Counted from the stretch's first letter, positions 1 to 8,949 are shown. The stretch: 64,000 nucleotides of DNA from an uncultured Pseudomonadota bacterium (GCA_903868595.1 CAIPVV010000053.1:84137-148136), one strand, 5' to 3'. Made by a program: numbers and translations. The notes: a model not told the origin generated them from the sequence alone.

Positions 1-163
1 CCTGGCGGATGACGCGAAAGACCTGGGTCATCGCGATGCCAAACACGCCAATGAGGGCTGCCAACAAGATCACCATGCCACCGGCCAGCCGGTACGCCTC
101 CAGGAGGCCGATGGCGACCCCCAGCGGTGTCGTGACGAGCAGGATGGGCTTGGCAATGCGCAT
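1..163 (-). CDS. Partial integral membrane protein (N-terminal end)
   Basis: The reverse strand reads from an ATG at 163 off the left edge, so only about 54 residues are visible. They start MRIAKPILLVTTPLG and form two hydrophobic stretches (about residues 5-20 and 27-47) separated by a short polar turn containing EAYR, as expected for a small inner-membrane protein. No family is recognisable from this fragment. It points out of the window, away from the LysR relic. The start is the only in-frame ATG seen before the hydrophobic segment. Confidence 0.55.
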   Translation of the reverse strand, partial: MRIAKPILLVTTPLGVAIGLLEAYRLAGGMVILLAALIGVFGIAMTQVFRVIRQ

Positions 164-172
164 GGGAGCAGT

Positions 173-690
173 CTACTCGCTGACCCTACCCCCCTTCCAT
201 GCCGATAGGTTATGAAGAAAGCACTCCACCGCGGCCAGGGCGGCAGGCCCCGCCCGCTCCGCTCGCACCAGGACCAGGCAGAGCGGTAGCCTCGGAGGGC
301 TCCCCAGCGCCAGGGGCAGCCTCGAGCAGCGCACCGGTTCGCAGCGCCTCGGCCACGACAGGCTACGGCGGCCCTGCGAACGCCCATCCGGCACGCCCGA
401 GCGCGAGGGAGATGCCACGCGAGTCAACGTGCAGCGCCGCCGGTTACGCCGACCTTGACGCTGCGTCCGGCAAGGGCCTCCTCGGCACCGGATAGCACGG
501 CGGCAGCAGGGGCTGGCCCTGGGGCGTGAGGACCGCCCGGCGGCATGGCGGCTCCAGCAAGGCGAGGCCCAGCCGCTGCTTTAGCCGCGCGACGGCGCAG
601 CTCACCGCCGACTGGCTGCGATGCCGCTTCGCGGCCGCCGACCGGAACCCACCCTCGTCCACCACCGCGGCCCGCTCGCGCCCGTATGCC
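173..690 (-). pseudogene. Decayed LysR-family transcriptional regulator
   Basis: On the reverse strand, roughly 690-500 encodes a LysR helix-turn-helix: AAVVDEGGFRSAAAKRHRSQ, then SAVSCAVARLKQRLGLALLE, then RRAVLTPQG, an almost canonical match to the family's first 65 residues. The central effector-binding domain is absent. About 200-304, in a different frame, reads like the end of a LysR protein (PRLPLCLVLVRAERAGPAAL). The gene therefore keeps its two ends with an internal deletion and a frame change, and no start codon is clear. It is divergent from the pirin gene, a common place for a LysR regulator of pirin, which suggests it once controlled that gene. Confidence 0.7.
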
Positions 691-810
691 AGGGAGGTCT
701 TTGTGGCGGCAGGAGTGATCCAATCCTTGGATCCGACTCAGCGAGGTATCGCGCTTTTTAAACCGACGAGTGCCCGGTAGGGTGGGGTCCTTGCCGACAG
801 AGACCTTCCC

Positions 811-1521
811 ATGCTGCAGATCCGACGCGCGTCCGAACGGGGCTACGCTGACCATGGCTGGCTCAAGTCCTTCCACAGCTTTTCCTTCGCGGACTACTAC
901 GACCCGCAGCACCTGCAATTCGGGGTCCTGCGGGTGATCAACGAGGACCGCGTCACGCCAGGCGCCGGCTTTGGCACCCATGGACATCGCGACATGGAGA
1001 TCGTGAGCTACGTGCTGGAGGGCCAGCTCGCGCACAAGGATTCCCTCGGCACGGGATCCTTCCTCAAGCCCGGTGACGTACAGCGCCTGAGCGCAGGCAC
1101 GGGCGTGCGGCATAGTGAATTCAATCCCTCGGCGACGCAGGGCACCCACTTCCTGCAGATCTGGATCCTCCCCGGGCGGGCGGGACTTGCCCCGCAGTAC
1201 GAGGAAAAGTCGTTCTCGCCGGAACAGAAGCGCGGCCGGTTGCGCCTGATCGTCTCCCCCGACGGCGCGGACGGCTCCCTGCAAATCCACCAGGATGCAC
1301 GGATCTATGCCGGACTCTTCGCCGCGCAGGAATCCGCCCTGCTGGCGGGCTCGCCGCGGCGCCAATACTACGTGCATGTCGCGCGAGGCTGCGTCACGGC
1401 CAACGGCGAGCTCCTGCAGGCTGGCGATGCGCTGATGGCGACGCAGGTGGAGCAGCTCACGCTGGCGCACGGCAACGAAGCCGAAGTGCTGGTGTTTGAC
1501 CTGCCGGCCGAGGCGGCCTAG
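811..1521 (+). CDS. Pirin family protein (bicupin, YhhW-like)
   Basis: This 236-residue protein has the pirin signature. The N-terminal cupin contains DHGWLKSFHSFSFADYYDP and the metal-site block GFGTHGHRDMEIVSYVLEG, whose His and Glu residues coordinate the metal. SAGTGVRHSEFNPS and FLQIWILP complete that cupin, and a more degenerate second cupin follows from about residue 130. Bacterial relatives such as E. coli YhhW have quercetin dioxygenase activity, and others act as redox-sensing modulators; which applies here cannot be read from the sequence. Length is normal. The ATG chosen directly precedes the conserved LQIRRASERG. The former regulator next door is decayed. Confidence 0.9.
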   Translation: MLQIRRASERGYADHGWLKSFHSFSFADYYDPQHLQFGVLRVINEDRVTPGAGFGTHGHRDMEIVSYVLEGQLAHKDSLGTGSFLKPGDVQRLSAGTGVRHSEFNPSATQGTHFLQIWILPGRAGLAPQYEEKSFSPEQKRGRLRLIVSPDGADGSLQIHQDARIYAGLFAAQESALLAGSPRRQYYVHVARGCVTANGELLQAGDALMATQVEQLTLAHGNEAEVLVFDLPAEAA

Positions 1522-1672
1522 CGCTTGCGGTCATGGCGCCAAGGGGGGAGCATGGCTGCCAACCGCAGCGGTGCTGCGCAGCCCGAAGTCGTGCGATGAC
1601 CCTGATCTTCCCGTACGAGTTGGCCCCGGCCGCCGGCTGCGCGGCGCAGGCTCCCAGCGGATCCACCCGCCG

Positions 1673-2914
1673 GTGAGCCACCACAGCGACGTGCTCGTCG
1701 TGGGCACGGGCCAGGCCGCGGCACAGCTGGCCATCTGCCTGCGCCAGGGTGGCTACACGGGCAGCATCCTGCTGGTTGGCGAGGAGGCAGACCTGCCCTA
1801 CGAGCGGCCGCCCCTGTCCAAGGAATACCTCGTGGGCGATCGCACCGTGGAGAAGCTTGCGCTGCGCCCGGCAGGCTTCTGGGAACAGCGTTCGATCTCT
1901 CTGCGGCTGGGATCGCGCGTCACGGCCGTGCAGCCGCACGCGCATCAGGTGTGCCTGGATTGCGGCGAAACGCTGCGTTACGGTCTGCTGGTCTGGGCCG
2001 CTGGCGGCCAGCCGCGCGCGCTCTCACAGGTGCCGGAGGGTCTGGCGAACGTGTTTGCGATACGCACGCGGGCGGATGTGGATCGACTGCGGGCGGCCCT
2101 GCCGGCGATCGAGCACCTGGCCATCGTGGGTGCGGGCTACATCGGCCTGGAGGCCGCCCCCGCGCTGCTCAAGCTCGGCAAGCGCGTCACGGTGCTGGAG
2201 TCGCAGGAGCGGGTTCTGGCCCGCGTGACCTGCCCGGCCGTTTCACAATTCTACGCGGCCGAGCATCGCGCCCACGGCGTGAACCTGCGCACCCAAGTGC
2301 GGCTGGGCGAAGTGCTGGCCACGGACGGCCGGGTGAGCGGTATCCGCTTCGACGACGGCCAGGCCGACCTGCGCTGCGATGCGCTCCTCGCGGCAATCGG
2401 CATCGTGCCGTCCGTGCAGCTGCTGCAGGCTGCGGGCGCCGAATGCAGCAACGGCGTGGAGGTGGACAGCTTCTGCCATACGAGCCTGGTGGATGTCTTT
2501 GCGATCGGCGACTGCGCCAACCACGCCAACCGCTATGCCGGCGGGGCGCGAGTTCGCATCGAGTCCGTGCAGAACGCGGTCGAGCAGGCCAAGGTGGTGG
2601 CGGGCGTGATCCTGGGCGCGCCGTCCCCCTATGCCTGCGTACCGTGGTTCTGGTCAAACCAGTACGACATCAAGCTGCAGACCGTGGGACTGAGCCACGG
2701 CTACGAGGAGGTCGTCCTGCGCGGCGACCCCGCCGCGCGCAGCTTCAGCGCCGTGTACCTGCGCGCCGGCCGCGTGATCGCCATCGACTGCATCAATGCC
2801 GCGCGCGACTTCGTGCAGGGCAAGGCCCTGGTGGAGCGCGGCGTGAGCGTGGCCCCCGAGCTGCTGGCCGATGCCGAACGACCGTTGAAGCTGCTGGCCG
2901 CAGGCGCCGGCTAG
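1673..2914 (+). CDS. FAD-dependent oxidoreductase, ferredoxin/rubredoxin reductase type
   Basis: The 413-residue protein has an N-terminal FAD-binding Rossmann motif (VLVVGTGQAAAQLA), the family block LPYERPPLSKEYL, a second Rossmann fold for NAD(P)H (IVGAGYIGLEAAPALLKLG) and the C-terminal FAD motif DVFAIGDCA. This is the architecture of NAD(P)H-dependent reductases that pass electrons to a ferredoxin or rubredoxin in oxygenase systems. No ferredoxin, P450 or ring-hydroxylating oxygenase lies nearby, so the partner is unknown. I chose the GTG at 1673 because the FAD motif follows within eight codons; an ATG 59 codons upstream would add an arginine-rich, unrelated leader. An Ala replaces the usual Val in GLEAA, a minor change. 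Confidence 0.85.
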   Translation: MSHHSDVLVVGTGQAAAQLAICLRQGGYTGSILLVGEEADLPYERPPLSKEYLVGDRTVEKLALRPAGFWEQRSISLRLGSRVTAVQPHAHQVCLDCGETLRYGLLVWAAGGQPRALSQVPEGLANVFAIRTRADVDRLRAALPAIEHLAIVGAGYIGLEAAPALLKLGKRVTVLESQERVLARVTCPAVSQFYAAEHRAHGVNLRTQVRLGEVLATDGRVSGIRFDDGQADLRCDALLAAIGIVPSVQLLQAAGAECSNGVEVDSFCHTSLVDVFAIGDCANHANRYAGGARVRIESVQNAVEQAKVVAGVILGAPSPYACVPWFWSNQYDIKLQTVGLSHGYEEVVLRGDPAARSFSAVYLRAGRVIAIDCINAARDFVQGKALVERGVSVAPELLADAERPLKLLAAGAG

Positions 2915-3376
2915 CTGGAGAGGCCCCGCATCCACCTCAGTGCCGCGGCGCTCTGCCGCTTCACGTAGATACGGGAGCCCGCGTCGAAGCGACGCGACGT
3001 GGAGCTGCTCGAGCCGCTGCAGGTGGCCTACGCCCCGCCGAAAGGGCGGGTCAGGGGTGGCGTGCGGCGCCGGCCCGGAGGGCACGCGCCTGTGCGACGT
3101 GGACAGCGGCCCAGGGATCCCGGCCAGCTGGCGGCCTGCCGCGCGCGGAATCACCGGCCGCGTCTCCTCGCCCGCCGGCTTGCGATCCCTGCGAGCGCAG
3201 CGGCACGGGAACGGCTTTCGCGCGGCGATGCGGTCACCGCCAGCGGCGATAGGACATTGCCCGGCCCGCGATACGCCGTGTCCCGAAGCGCGCGCGCCGC
3301 GGCTCGCCAGAACGATCCAGAAGCCCCTCGCCAGCCTATATACTTCGCGACCGATTTTCAGATCGACCACCCCCGC
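2915..3376. other. Intergenic stretch, no recognisable gene
   Basis: These 462 bases separate the reductase from rdgC. No frame resembles a known family. Just upstream of rdgC the composition drops (ctatatacttcgc around 3348-3357), which may hold its promoter. A short reverse-strand run ending near 2912 (GSRIYVKRQSAAALRWMRGL) looks faintly protein-like but cannot be assigned. Confidence 0.4.
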
Positions 3377-4267
3377 ATGTTCTTCAAGAATCTCGCCATC
3401 TATCGCCTGCCCGACGACTGGAGCCTCTCCGCCATTGACCTGGAGGAGAAGCTGATCACCCGCCGGCTGCAGCCCTGCGGCCACTTCGACATGAGCAGTC
3501 GCGGATGGCTGAAGGTCACCAGGGATGAACGCCTGGTGCACAGCGTCGGCCGCCAGCAGCTGATTGCCCTGGGCGTGGAACAGAAGATCCTCCCGGGCGC
3601 GGTCATTCGCCAGGTGGCCCTGGAGCGGGCCGAGCTGCAGGCAGCCGAGCAGGGGTTCCCAGTGGGGCGCAAGCAGATGCGCGACCTCAAGCTGAAAGTC
3701 ACCGAGGAACTGCGCGCTCGCGCCCTGACGCGGCGGCGCGTGACGCGCGCCTGGATCGACCCGGAGCAGGGCTGGTTCGTGGTCGACGCAGCCGGCGGCG
3801 CGAAGGCAGACGAGGTGCTGGAGACGCTGCGCGACACGCTGGGCAGCTTTGCGGTCCTGCCGCTGGAGACCGAACGCTCTCCGCAGTCCTCGATGATGGC
3901 CTGGCTGCAGGTCGGGGAGTCCCCTTCCCCGTTCCGCATCGAGGATGAGCTGGAACTCAAGGGCGTGGACAAGTCGCGCACCGTGATCCGCTATTCGCGC
4001 CACCCGCTGGATAGCCAGGAAGTGCGCGCGCACCTCTCCAACGGCCTCTTTCCGACCCGGCTGGCGCTGACGTGGAGCGACCGCGTCGCCTTTATCCTGA
4101 CCGAGAAGCTACAAATCAAGCGCCTGCAGTTCCTGGAGATGGCGCAGGACAGGCCGGACGGCGGGGACGTGGATGAGGCTGAGCAGTTCGACATCGACTT
4201 CACGGTCATGGCGGGCGAACTGGCCAAGCTCCTGGCCGAACTGGGCGTGGTCCTGCAATCGAAATAA
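3377..4267 (+). CDS. rdgC: Recombination-associated protein RdgC
   Basis: The 296-residue product matches RdgC along its length: the N-terminal MFFKNLAIYRL, the region MRDLKLKVTEELRARAL, the WIDPEQGWFVVDAA block, and the C-terminal RLALTWSDRVAFILTEKLQI. RdgC forms a ring-shaped dimer that binds double-stranded DNA and restrains RecA filament formation; it is found mainly in beta- and gammaproteobacteria, which helps place the organism. The ATG at 3377 matches the conserved RdgC start. An in-frame upstream extension to 2999 is low-complexity and arginine-rich and is not part of the protein. The gene appears to be transcribed alone. Confidence 0.95.
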   Translation: MFFKNLAIYRLPDDWSLSAIDLEEKLITRRLQPCGHFDMSSRGWLKVTRDERLVHSVGRQQLIALGVEQKILPGAVIRQVALERAELQAAEQGFPVGRKQMRDLKLKVTEELRARALTRRRVTRAWIDPEQGWFVVDAAGGAKADEVLETLRDTLGSFAVLPLETERSPQSSMMAWLQVGESPSPFRIEDELELKGVDKSRTVIRYSRHPLDSQEVRAHLSNGLFPTRLALTWSDRVAFILTEKLQIKRLQFLEMAQDRPDGGDVDEAEQFDIDFTVMAGELAKLLAELGVVLQSK

Positions 4268-4316
4268 CAGCCTCCGACGTGGTACAACCTACGCACGCTT
4301 GCTGGAGAATGCGATC

Positions 4317-4868
4317 ATGAAATACGCACTGGCACTTTGCCTCGCCGCACTGCTGGCCGCCTGCGCCACGCCGGCACCGCGTTTGGATTTCGACCCCAAG
4401 GCGAACTTCGTCCAGCTGCACAGCTTCGCCTGGGTGGCCGAGGATCCGCTGTACCAGCCGCGTGACAGCGACGCCTCCCTCAGCCTCCTGAACCGCAGCC
4501 GCGTGATCCAGGAGATCGAGTCGAGCCTGGCCGCCAGGGGCTATGTGAAGGCTGACCGGCGCGAGACTGCCGACTTCACCATCGCCTACGGCGTGGGCAC
4601 ACGCGAGCGCCTCAACGCCACGACCTTCCACGATCCCCTGTTTCGGTCGTGGGGCTGGGGTTGGGGCTGGCCGGGCTACGGCCGGGAACTGGAGGTGCGC
4701 AGTGACACCGCAGGGCGGGTGTACGTGGATATCCTGGACAGGGCCAGCGGGCGCCCTATCTGGCACGGGGTCGCGCGCGAGGAGCTGTCCGAGGCCGACC
4801 TGGAGGCCGCCGGGGCGCGCCTGCCGCGACTGGTACAGTCGATCCTCAGCCAGTTCCCGCCGCATTGA
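4317..4868 (+). CDS. DUF4136 family lipoprotein
   Basis: This 183-residue exported protein has a lipoprotein signal peptide ending in LLAAC (Cys at about residue 15) and a DUF4136 fold: FVQLHSFAWVAED near the start, SRVIQEIESSLAARGYVKAD, DFTIAYGVGTRER, a Trp/Gly-rich loop (WGWGWGWPGYG), and VDILDRASGRPIWHGVAREE. Family members are outer-membrane-anchored proteins of unknown function. The mgtC-like gene starts 10 bases after its stop, so the two may be cotranscribed. The ATG at 4317 opens the signal peptide. Confidence 0.85.
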   Translation: MKYALALCLAALLAACATPAPRLDFDPKANFVQLHSFAWVAEDPLYQPRDSDASLSLLNRSRVIQEIESSLAARGYVKADRRETADFTIAYGVGTRERLNATTFHDPLFRSWGWGWGWPGYGRELEVRSDTAGRVYVDILDRASGRPIWHGVAREELSEADLEAAGARLPRLVQSILSQFPPH

Positions 4869-4878
4869 GGGCTGAGCC

Positions 4879-5346
4879 ATGCTGCAGAACCTGGACGTCT
4901 TTCTGCGACTGCTGGCGGGCCTGGCCTGCGGTGGTGTCATCGGCCTGAACCGCGACCTGCACCACAAGCCCGCCGGCTTCCGCACCTTCGGGCTGGTCGG
5001 CCTGGGCTCCGCCCTGGCGGTGCTCGTGATCGTACAGACCGGCGGCAGCACGGTGCCGGACACCGAGGCCACCAGCCGGGTGATCCAGGGCGTGCTCACG
5101 GGCATCGGCTTCCTGGGCGCTGGCGTGATCCTGCACCGCGTGAGCGAGGGCCGCGTGGCGGGCCTGACCACGGCCGCCGCGGTATGGCTGACGGCGGGAT
5201 TGGGGGTGGCTGCCGGCGCGGGACAATTCACCATGGTGTGGTGGGGCCTTGCGCTGGCCATGGCCGCGCTGCTGATCGGCGGCCGCATCGAGCGGCTGGT
5301 CGAGCGGGTATTGGGCCGGACTGAAGGGGAGGAACTGCCTCCCTAG
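4879..5346 (+). CDS. MgtC/SapB family membrane protein
   Basis: The 155-residue protein has the MgtC/SapB membrane domain: FLRLLAGLACGGVIGLNRDL, then KPAGFRTFGLVGLGSALAVL, and GVLTGIGFLGAGVILH, with four or five predicted transmembrane segments. In pathogens MgtC inhibits the F1Fo ATPase and aids survival at low magnesium. This short form lacks the C-terminal soluble domain of true MgtC and is better called YhiD/SapB-like. A polar tail (RIERLVERVLGRTEG) closes it. A weak GAGG-like ribosome site lies just before the ATG at 4879. Confidence 0.88.
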   Translation: MLQNLDVFLRLLAGLACGGVIGLNRDLHHKPAGFRTFGLVGLGSALAVLVIVQTGGSTVPDTEATSRVIQGVLTGIGFLGAGVILHRVSEGRVAGLTTAAAVWLTAGLGVAAGAGQFTMVWWGLALAMAALLIGGRIERLVERVLGRTEGEELPP

Positions 5347-5391
5347 GACGACGGTCCCCGGCCCTATCGGGTCGGCAACCCGCCACCAGTG

Positions 5392-5640
5392 CTAGGTCGC
5401 GGTGGCGATCCGCCGCAGCGGCATGCGATCGAAATCCAGCTCGAACTCCTCATCGCCCAAGTGGTTCACGCGCTCACCGGTCTTCAGGTCAAAGCGCCGG
5501 TTGACCTGCCGCGCTTCCGACAGCGAGCCATCCGCTAGCACGGTCCGCTCAAAGGTCAGCCGTTCGAGGATCTCGCAGGGCCGGCCATCGGCGAGGACTG
5601 CCTGGTGGCGCAGCACCTGCTCGTGATACTTGACGCTCAT
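5392..5640 (-). CDS. Small hypothetical protein (82 aa)
   Basis: The reverse-strand frame gives an 82-residue soluble protein beginning MSVKYHEQVLRHQAVLADGR and ending MPLRRIATAT, rich in charged residues and with two similar ADG-containing stretches (QAVLADGRPCE and RTVLADGSLSE), possibly paired beta hairpins. It has no signal peptide or membrane segment and I do not recognise its family. It begins 10 bases after the stop of the cytochrome-like lipoprotein gene, so the two probably form an operon. The first ATG after that stop was chosen. Confidence 0.6.
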   Translation of the reverse strand: MSVKYHEQVLRHQAVLADGRPCEILERLTFERTVLADGSLSEARQVNRRFDLKTGERVNHLGDEEFELDFDRMPLRRIATAT

Positions 5641-5650
5641 CACACCGATC

Positions 5651-6226
5651 CTACTTGCCCAACGGCGGCGTGCCACCGTTCGGATACCAGTACTTCTTGT
5701 GGCACTGCTCGCAGGCCTCATCGATAACGCCGCCGGCCTCCAGGAAGGCATCCACGTTGCGGGAGTCGATCGCCTTGAGCGCCAGCCCGCCGGCGTCCTG
5801 CAACGCCCGGGCATAGGCGATGAAGGCCGAGCGATCGGCGGAAATCGCGGCCAGGCTCTGTTCCGGCGACAGGTCGCCCTCGCCCGGGGCGTTCTCCAGT
5901 TTCTGGCCCGGCTGGGCAACCACGCGCCCTTCCATCATCAGCAGATTGCTGCCTTCGATCAGTATCAGCGCCTGGCGGCGGACGGCGGCCCATTCGGCGT
6001 CGGTGCGCGGCTGCTTCTCCTCGGTGCCCTTGGGCCCCGTGATCGTGGCCACGGAATCCCACAGGAAGTCCGCCGCGGGATCGATCTGCCCGGACATCAG
6101 GTCAAGGATACTGGCGGTGGGCTGGAACGGGGTTGGCGGCGGCGCCAGCTTGGCCGGCTCTTGCTTGGCGCAGGCGGCCATCCCGAGCCCTATCAAGGAC
6201 GCCACGAGCAGTGTTTGGAATTTCAT
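5651..6226 (-). CDS. Cytochrome c-like lipoprotein with a C-terminal CxxCH
   Basis: The 191-residue protein starts with a lipoprotein signal (LIGLGMAAC, Cys 19) and carries one haem-binding motif near its end, CEQCHKKYWYP (Cys172, Cys175, His176). The arrangement, helical bundle first and CxxCH in the last helix, fits the class II cytochrome c (cytochrome c-prime/c556) fold. FLWDSVATITGPKG and the RRQALILIEGSNLLM helix are typical of this group. It is probably a periplasmic or outer-membrane-anchored electron carrier. The following 82-residue gene may be cotranscribed. Confidence 0.75.
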   Translation of the reverse strand: MKFQTLLVASLIGLGMAACAKQEPAKLAPPPTPFQPTASILDLMSGQIDPAADFLWDSVATITGPKGTEEKQPRTDAEWAAVRRQALILIEGSNLLMMEGRVVAQPGQKLENAPGEGDLSPEQSLAAISADRSAFIAYARALQDAGGLALKAIDSRNVDAFLEAGGVIDEACEQCHKKYWYPNGGTPPLGK

Positions 6227-6755
6227 TTTAGATGGAAGCCCTCTTAGTGTGAGCTGTCATGGGCTGGGTCGCATGATGAACCGGCTGCGCCACGCTGGCT
6301 AGTACGCAGCATCCCGTACACGGCCCGGCACTCCCCGGCCGGCGATCCTGCGGCCGAAACGCCGGCGCCCGGGGTCCAAGGTTGCCGGGGCGAGGACGGA
6401 GCCGGAGCCCGACCCCGGCACGACAGGCAAACGCAGACGTGCGCGCTGCGACGCCGCCGCCGGTCCCGTTGGGACGTAGCACGCGAGCCAAGGCGCGGCC
6501 GCTCACCGGACTGAAGCGCCCTGGTGCTTGGCTGCGCAGCGAAACCAGGCCGCCCCCGCAACGGTTCCAACAACCGCCCGCCCTAGCCTGCAGCCTACTC
6601 GGATCGGTGCCGCGTCGCGCGACAGCGGGCCGGCCACGGGGTCGGTCTCGATCGCTGAATAATCCCCTTTCGCGCGAACTGGCACCCCCCACCGCGCGCA
6701 CCGATTCCCGGTGCGCGCTGCCCTCTCCGGCGGCTGGATCACCGCCTTGAAACGA
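6227..6755. other. Intergenic stretch, no recognisable gene
   Basis: About 530 bases of GC-rich DNA between two reverse-strand genes. Open frames exist on both strands but are arginine/proline-rich shadows without family features or ribosome sites. The segment just before 6226 should hold the promoter of the cytochrome-like gene; I could not pick convincing -35/-10 boxes. Confidence 0.4.
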
Positions 6756-6786
6756 CGACGGGCGACGCATCGCGCGTCGCCCGTCG
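6756..6786 (-). terminator. Perfect 13-bp stem hairpin after the DUF4382 gene
   Basis: CGACGGGCGACGC (6756-6768) and its exact reverse complement (6774-6786) flank a five-base loop. It lies 24 bases beyond the stop of the reverse-strand DUF4382 gene and is followed on that strand by a short T run (GTCGTTTC), so it probably terminates that transcript. Confidence 0.75.
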
Positions 6787-6809
6787 CGGGAGCCGCCTCT
6801 CCTGTCCGA

Positions 6810-8717
6810 TCAGTCGTTCACGACTACGACCAATCGGTTCACCGAGAGGGTCGCGGAGCCGGAGTTGAACGGACCGTCGGCCAGGATTGCCAGTACCGTG
6901 GTCGTGCCGTTGAGCGCCGTGCCCAGGGCCGCGACTTCATCGGCGAAGCTGGTGAAGGAATCCAGCTTCTCGCTCACCCGGTGCGCGATCACGAACTGCG
7001 TGCTGACCGCGGCCGGGTTGGGCACCAGCGTCAGGCCGCTGGTAATCGTGGAGGGATCCAGGCGCTGCGGTCCGATTTGCAACGCATGTTCCAGTGCGCT
7101 CTGCACCGTCGCCTGGCTCACCACCACATGCGTGGCGCTGAGCGTGGAGAGGAACGGCGCCGTGACACCGGGGCGCCCCCACACCAACTCAAGGCCGGCG
7201 ATCGTGGAGGAGAAGTCCACCAGCGAGACCGCGGCAAAGTCCGGCGGCGCCGCACCGTAGGGCCTGACATAGCCCAGGAAGCGGACCGGCACGCCGGCCG
7301 AAAGGTTCGCCGTGGACAAGGCGGGCGGCACGACGACCGTGTAGGTCGCCGCCAGCGCATCGTTTGCCGTGCTGCTACCCGTGCCAGCGAAGTTGAAAGC
7401 CGAGGGCGGACGGCCATCCAGCGACTGCAGGCTGAGGGTAACCACACCGGCGGCGCTGGAGGCGTACTGGCCCCACAGGCTCGTCGGTTGCAGGCGGGCG
7501 TTGCCCTGCGAGGCGTCCAGCGTACGGTTGCTGGAGACATCGGTGCCCAGCTTCCCGAAGAACTGGGCATGCTGCCCAACAGAGATATCGGAGGCCGCGA
7601 ACGCACCCGGGATGGTGTCCTTGCTTACCGTGGTCGCCGAGCCCACGGTCACGGCGATCTGATGGCCGTACTGCACGCCCGACTCGTCGTGGTGCGCGAT
7701 CAGTCCGTTGACGACCGTGAGCACGTTGCCGCTGCGGGCCACCACCGTACCCTCGACGCTGTCCAGACCCGCGCCGGGGATGCTGGTGCCGGCCAGCACC
7801 GATGCGGCCGTGAACGTCTTGCTGGACACGTCGAAGCTGCCCTGCGCAGCGGTCAGGACGCCTGGAGTCAACCCGGCCAGCGCCGTCAGGCCCGCCGTTC
7901 CGGTGTAGCTGGTGCCGTTGATGGAAAACGTCGTGGTGGCAGTCGTCTGCACGACCAGATCGCCATGCGAACCCTGTCCGTTGTAGAAGGGACGCACCTG
8001 GACCGTGTACGAGGTGTTGCTCGCGGTGTTGCTGACGCTCGCCAGCGGACCGCGCACGCGGATCGACTTGACGGCATCGGGTACGACGCTCGCGGCGAGC
8101 ACCGGGTTAACCGTGACGGTGACCGTGCCTGACGGCGTGGAGGAAGTCGGCGCCGCCGGCGAAACGACGTTGGAAGCGGCGAGGTTGAAGTCCAGCGCAA
8201 GGTTCGCGACAGACCCCTTGGTGACGACCAGCGGCCGGTCCGTCGGCAGCTTAAGTGCGAGCGTCACCTGCGCATTGGGGCTGGTGAGCGGATTGTTATT
8301 GGCGCCATTGAGGATATTGGCCGGCGCGATGGCAACGCCGCCGCTGCCGTTATCCACGACGATGGTGGCACCGGTGTAGTCGAGCGTCAGGGACGCTGAC
8401 GCGTAGTTGCCTTCCGGCACCTGCGCCGCGCTGATGACTTCCGAAAGGTTCACCAGCTGGGCGAAGTCCACCTGCGTGGTCGCGGGCAGCGTCTCCACCA
8501 CCGTGCCATCGGTACGCTTCAATTGGATTGAGACGACGTTGACGATGTAGCTGACGAAATCCCCTGGCGCATCCGTCAGGGTCACCATGGCCGCGCCGGT
8601 CGAGACCGCCGTCGGCTGCAGTCCGGAGGATCCACTGCCGCCGCCGGCGCCGCCACAGGCCACCAGCGCGGCCAGGCCCAGCGTCAGCAGGACGTTGCGA
8701 ATATCAAGGCGCTTCAT
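6810..8717 (-). CDS. Large DUF4382-containing lipoprotein
   Basis: The 635-residue protein has a lipoprotein signal peptide (LTLGLAALVAC) followed by a Gly/Ser linker and a DUF4382 domain: VTLTDAPGDFVSYIVNVVSI and later VDFAQLVNLSEVISAAQVPE. The rest is a series of beta-rich, Thr/Ser/Val-rich repeats resembling DUF5666-type segments (for example SVEGTVVARSGNVLTVVNG and AFAASDISVGQHAQFFGKLG). It is predicted to be an outer-membrane-anchored surface or periplasmic protein of unknown function. The start at 8717 follows a strong GGAGGAG ribosome site; the longer open frame upstream is not needed. A hairpin terminator follows the gene. Confidence 0.85.
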   Translation of the reverse strand: MKRLDIRNVLLTLGLAALVACGGAGGGSGSSGLQPTAVSTGAAMVTLTDAPGDFVSYIVNVVSIQLKRTDGTVVETLPATTQVDFAQLVNLSEVISAAQVPEGNYASASLTLDYTGATIVVDNGSGGVAIAPANILNGANNNPLTSPNAQVTLALKLPTDRPLVVTKGSVANLALDFNLAASNVVSPAAPTSSTPSGTVTVTVNPVLAASVVPDAVKSIRVRGPLASVSNTASNTSYTVQVRPFYNGQGSHGDLVVQTTATTTFSINGTSYTGTAGLTALAGLTPGVLTAAQGSFDVSSKTFTAASVLAGTSIPGAGLDSVEGTVVARSGNVLTVVNGLIAHHDESGVQYGHQIAVTVGSATTVSKDTIPGAFAASDISVGQHAQFFGKLGTDVSSNRTLDASQGNARLQPTSLWGQYASSAAGVVTLSLQSLDGRPPSAFNFAGTGSSTANDALAATYTVVVPPALSTANLSAGVPVRFLGYVRPYGAAPPDFAAVSLVDFSSTIAGLELVWGRPGVTAPFLSTLSATHVVVSQATVQSALEHALQIGPQRLDPSTITSGLTLVPNPAAVSTQFVIAHRVSEKLDSFTSFADEVAALGTALNGTTTVLAILADGPFNSGSATLSVNRLVVVVND

Positions 8718-8949
8718 AAAACTCCTCCGTTGTGCAGGGTGGCTGCCGCCGGACCCACAACCGTCCCGGCAACAAGCCATAGGAGCCAAGCATGCCCCTC
8801 TGCCTGTCAATTTGTAATGTCCGAAAACAGCGACAAGTCCAAATTATTATTCCAAATAGCGTCGTCGCAAGCCACCGGGGCAAGCCTCCCGCCGCAACCG
8901 GCCCGCTGTCAGCTTCCTGCAAGCTTGGGCGGATAATTTCCACCCTCCG

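Noticed and set aside
424..1470. Long reverse-strand open frame (348 aa) opposite the pirin gene
   Set aside because: It is the antisense shadow of pirin in a GC-rich genome: composition is Arg/Ala/Gly-rich, no family motifs, no ribosome site. Only its far 3' part overlaps the LysR relic, in a different frame.
2654..4033. 459-residue reverse frame opposite the reductase and rdgC
   Set aside because: It is antisense to two well-supported genes and reads as His/Gln/Arg-rich noise with no domain.
6711..8132. 473-residue forward frame opposite the DUF4382 lipoprotein
   Set aside because: Antisense shadow of a gene with a strong ribosome site, signal peptide and terminator.
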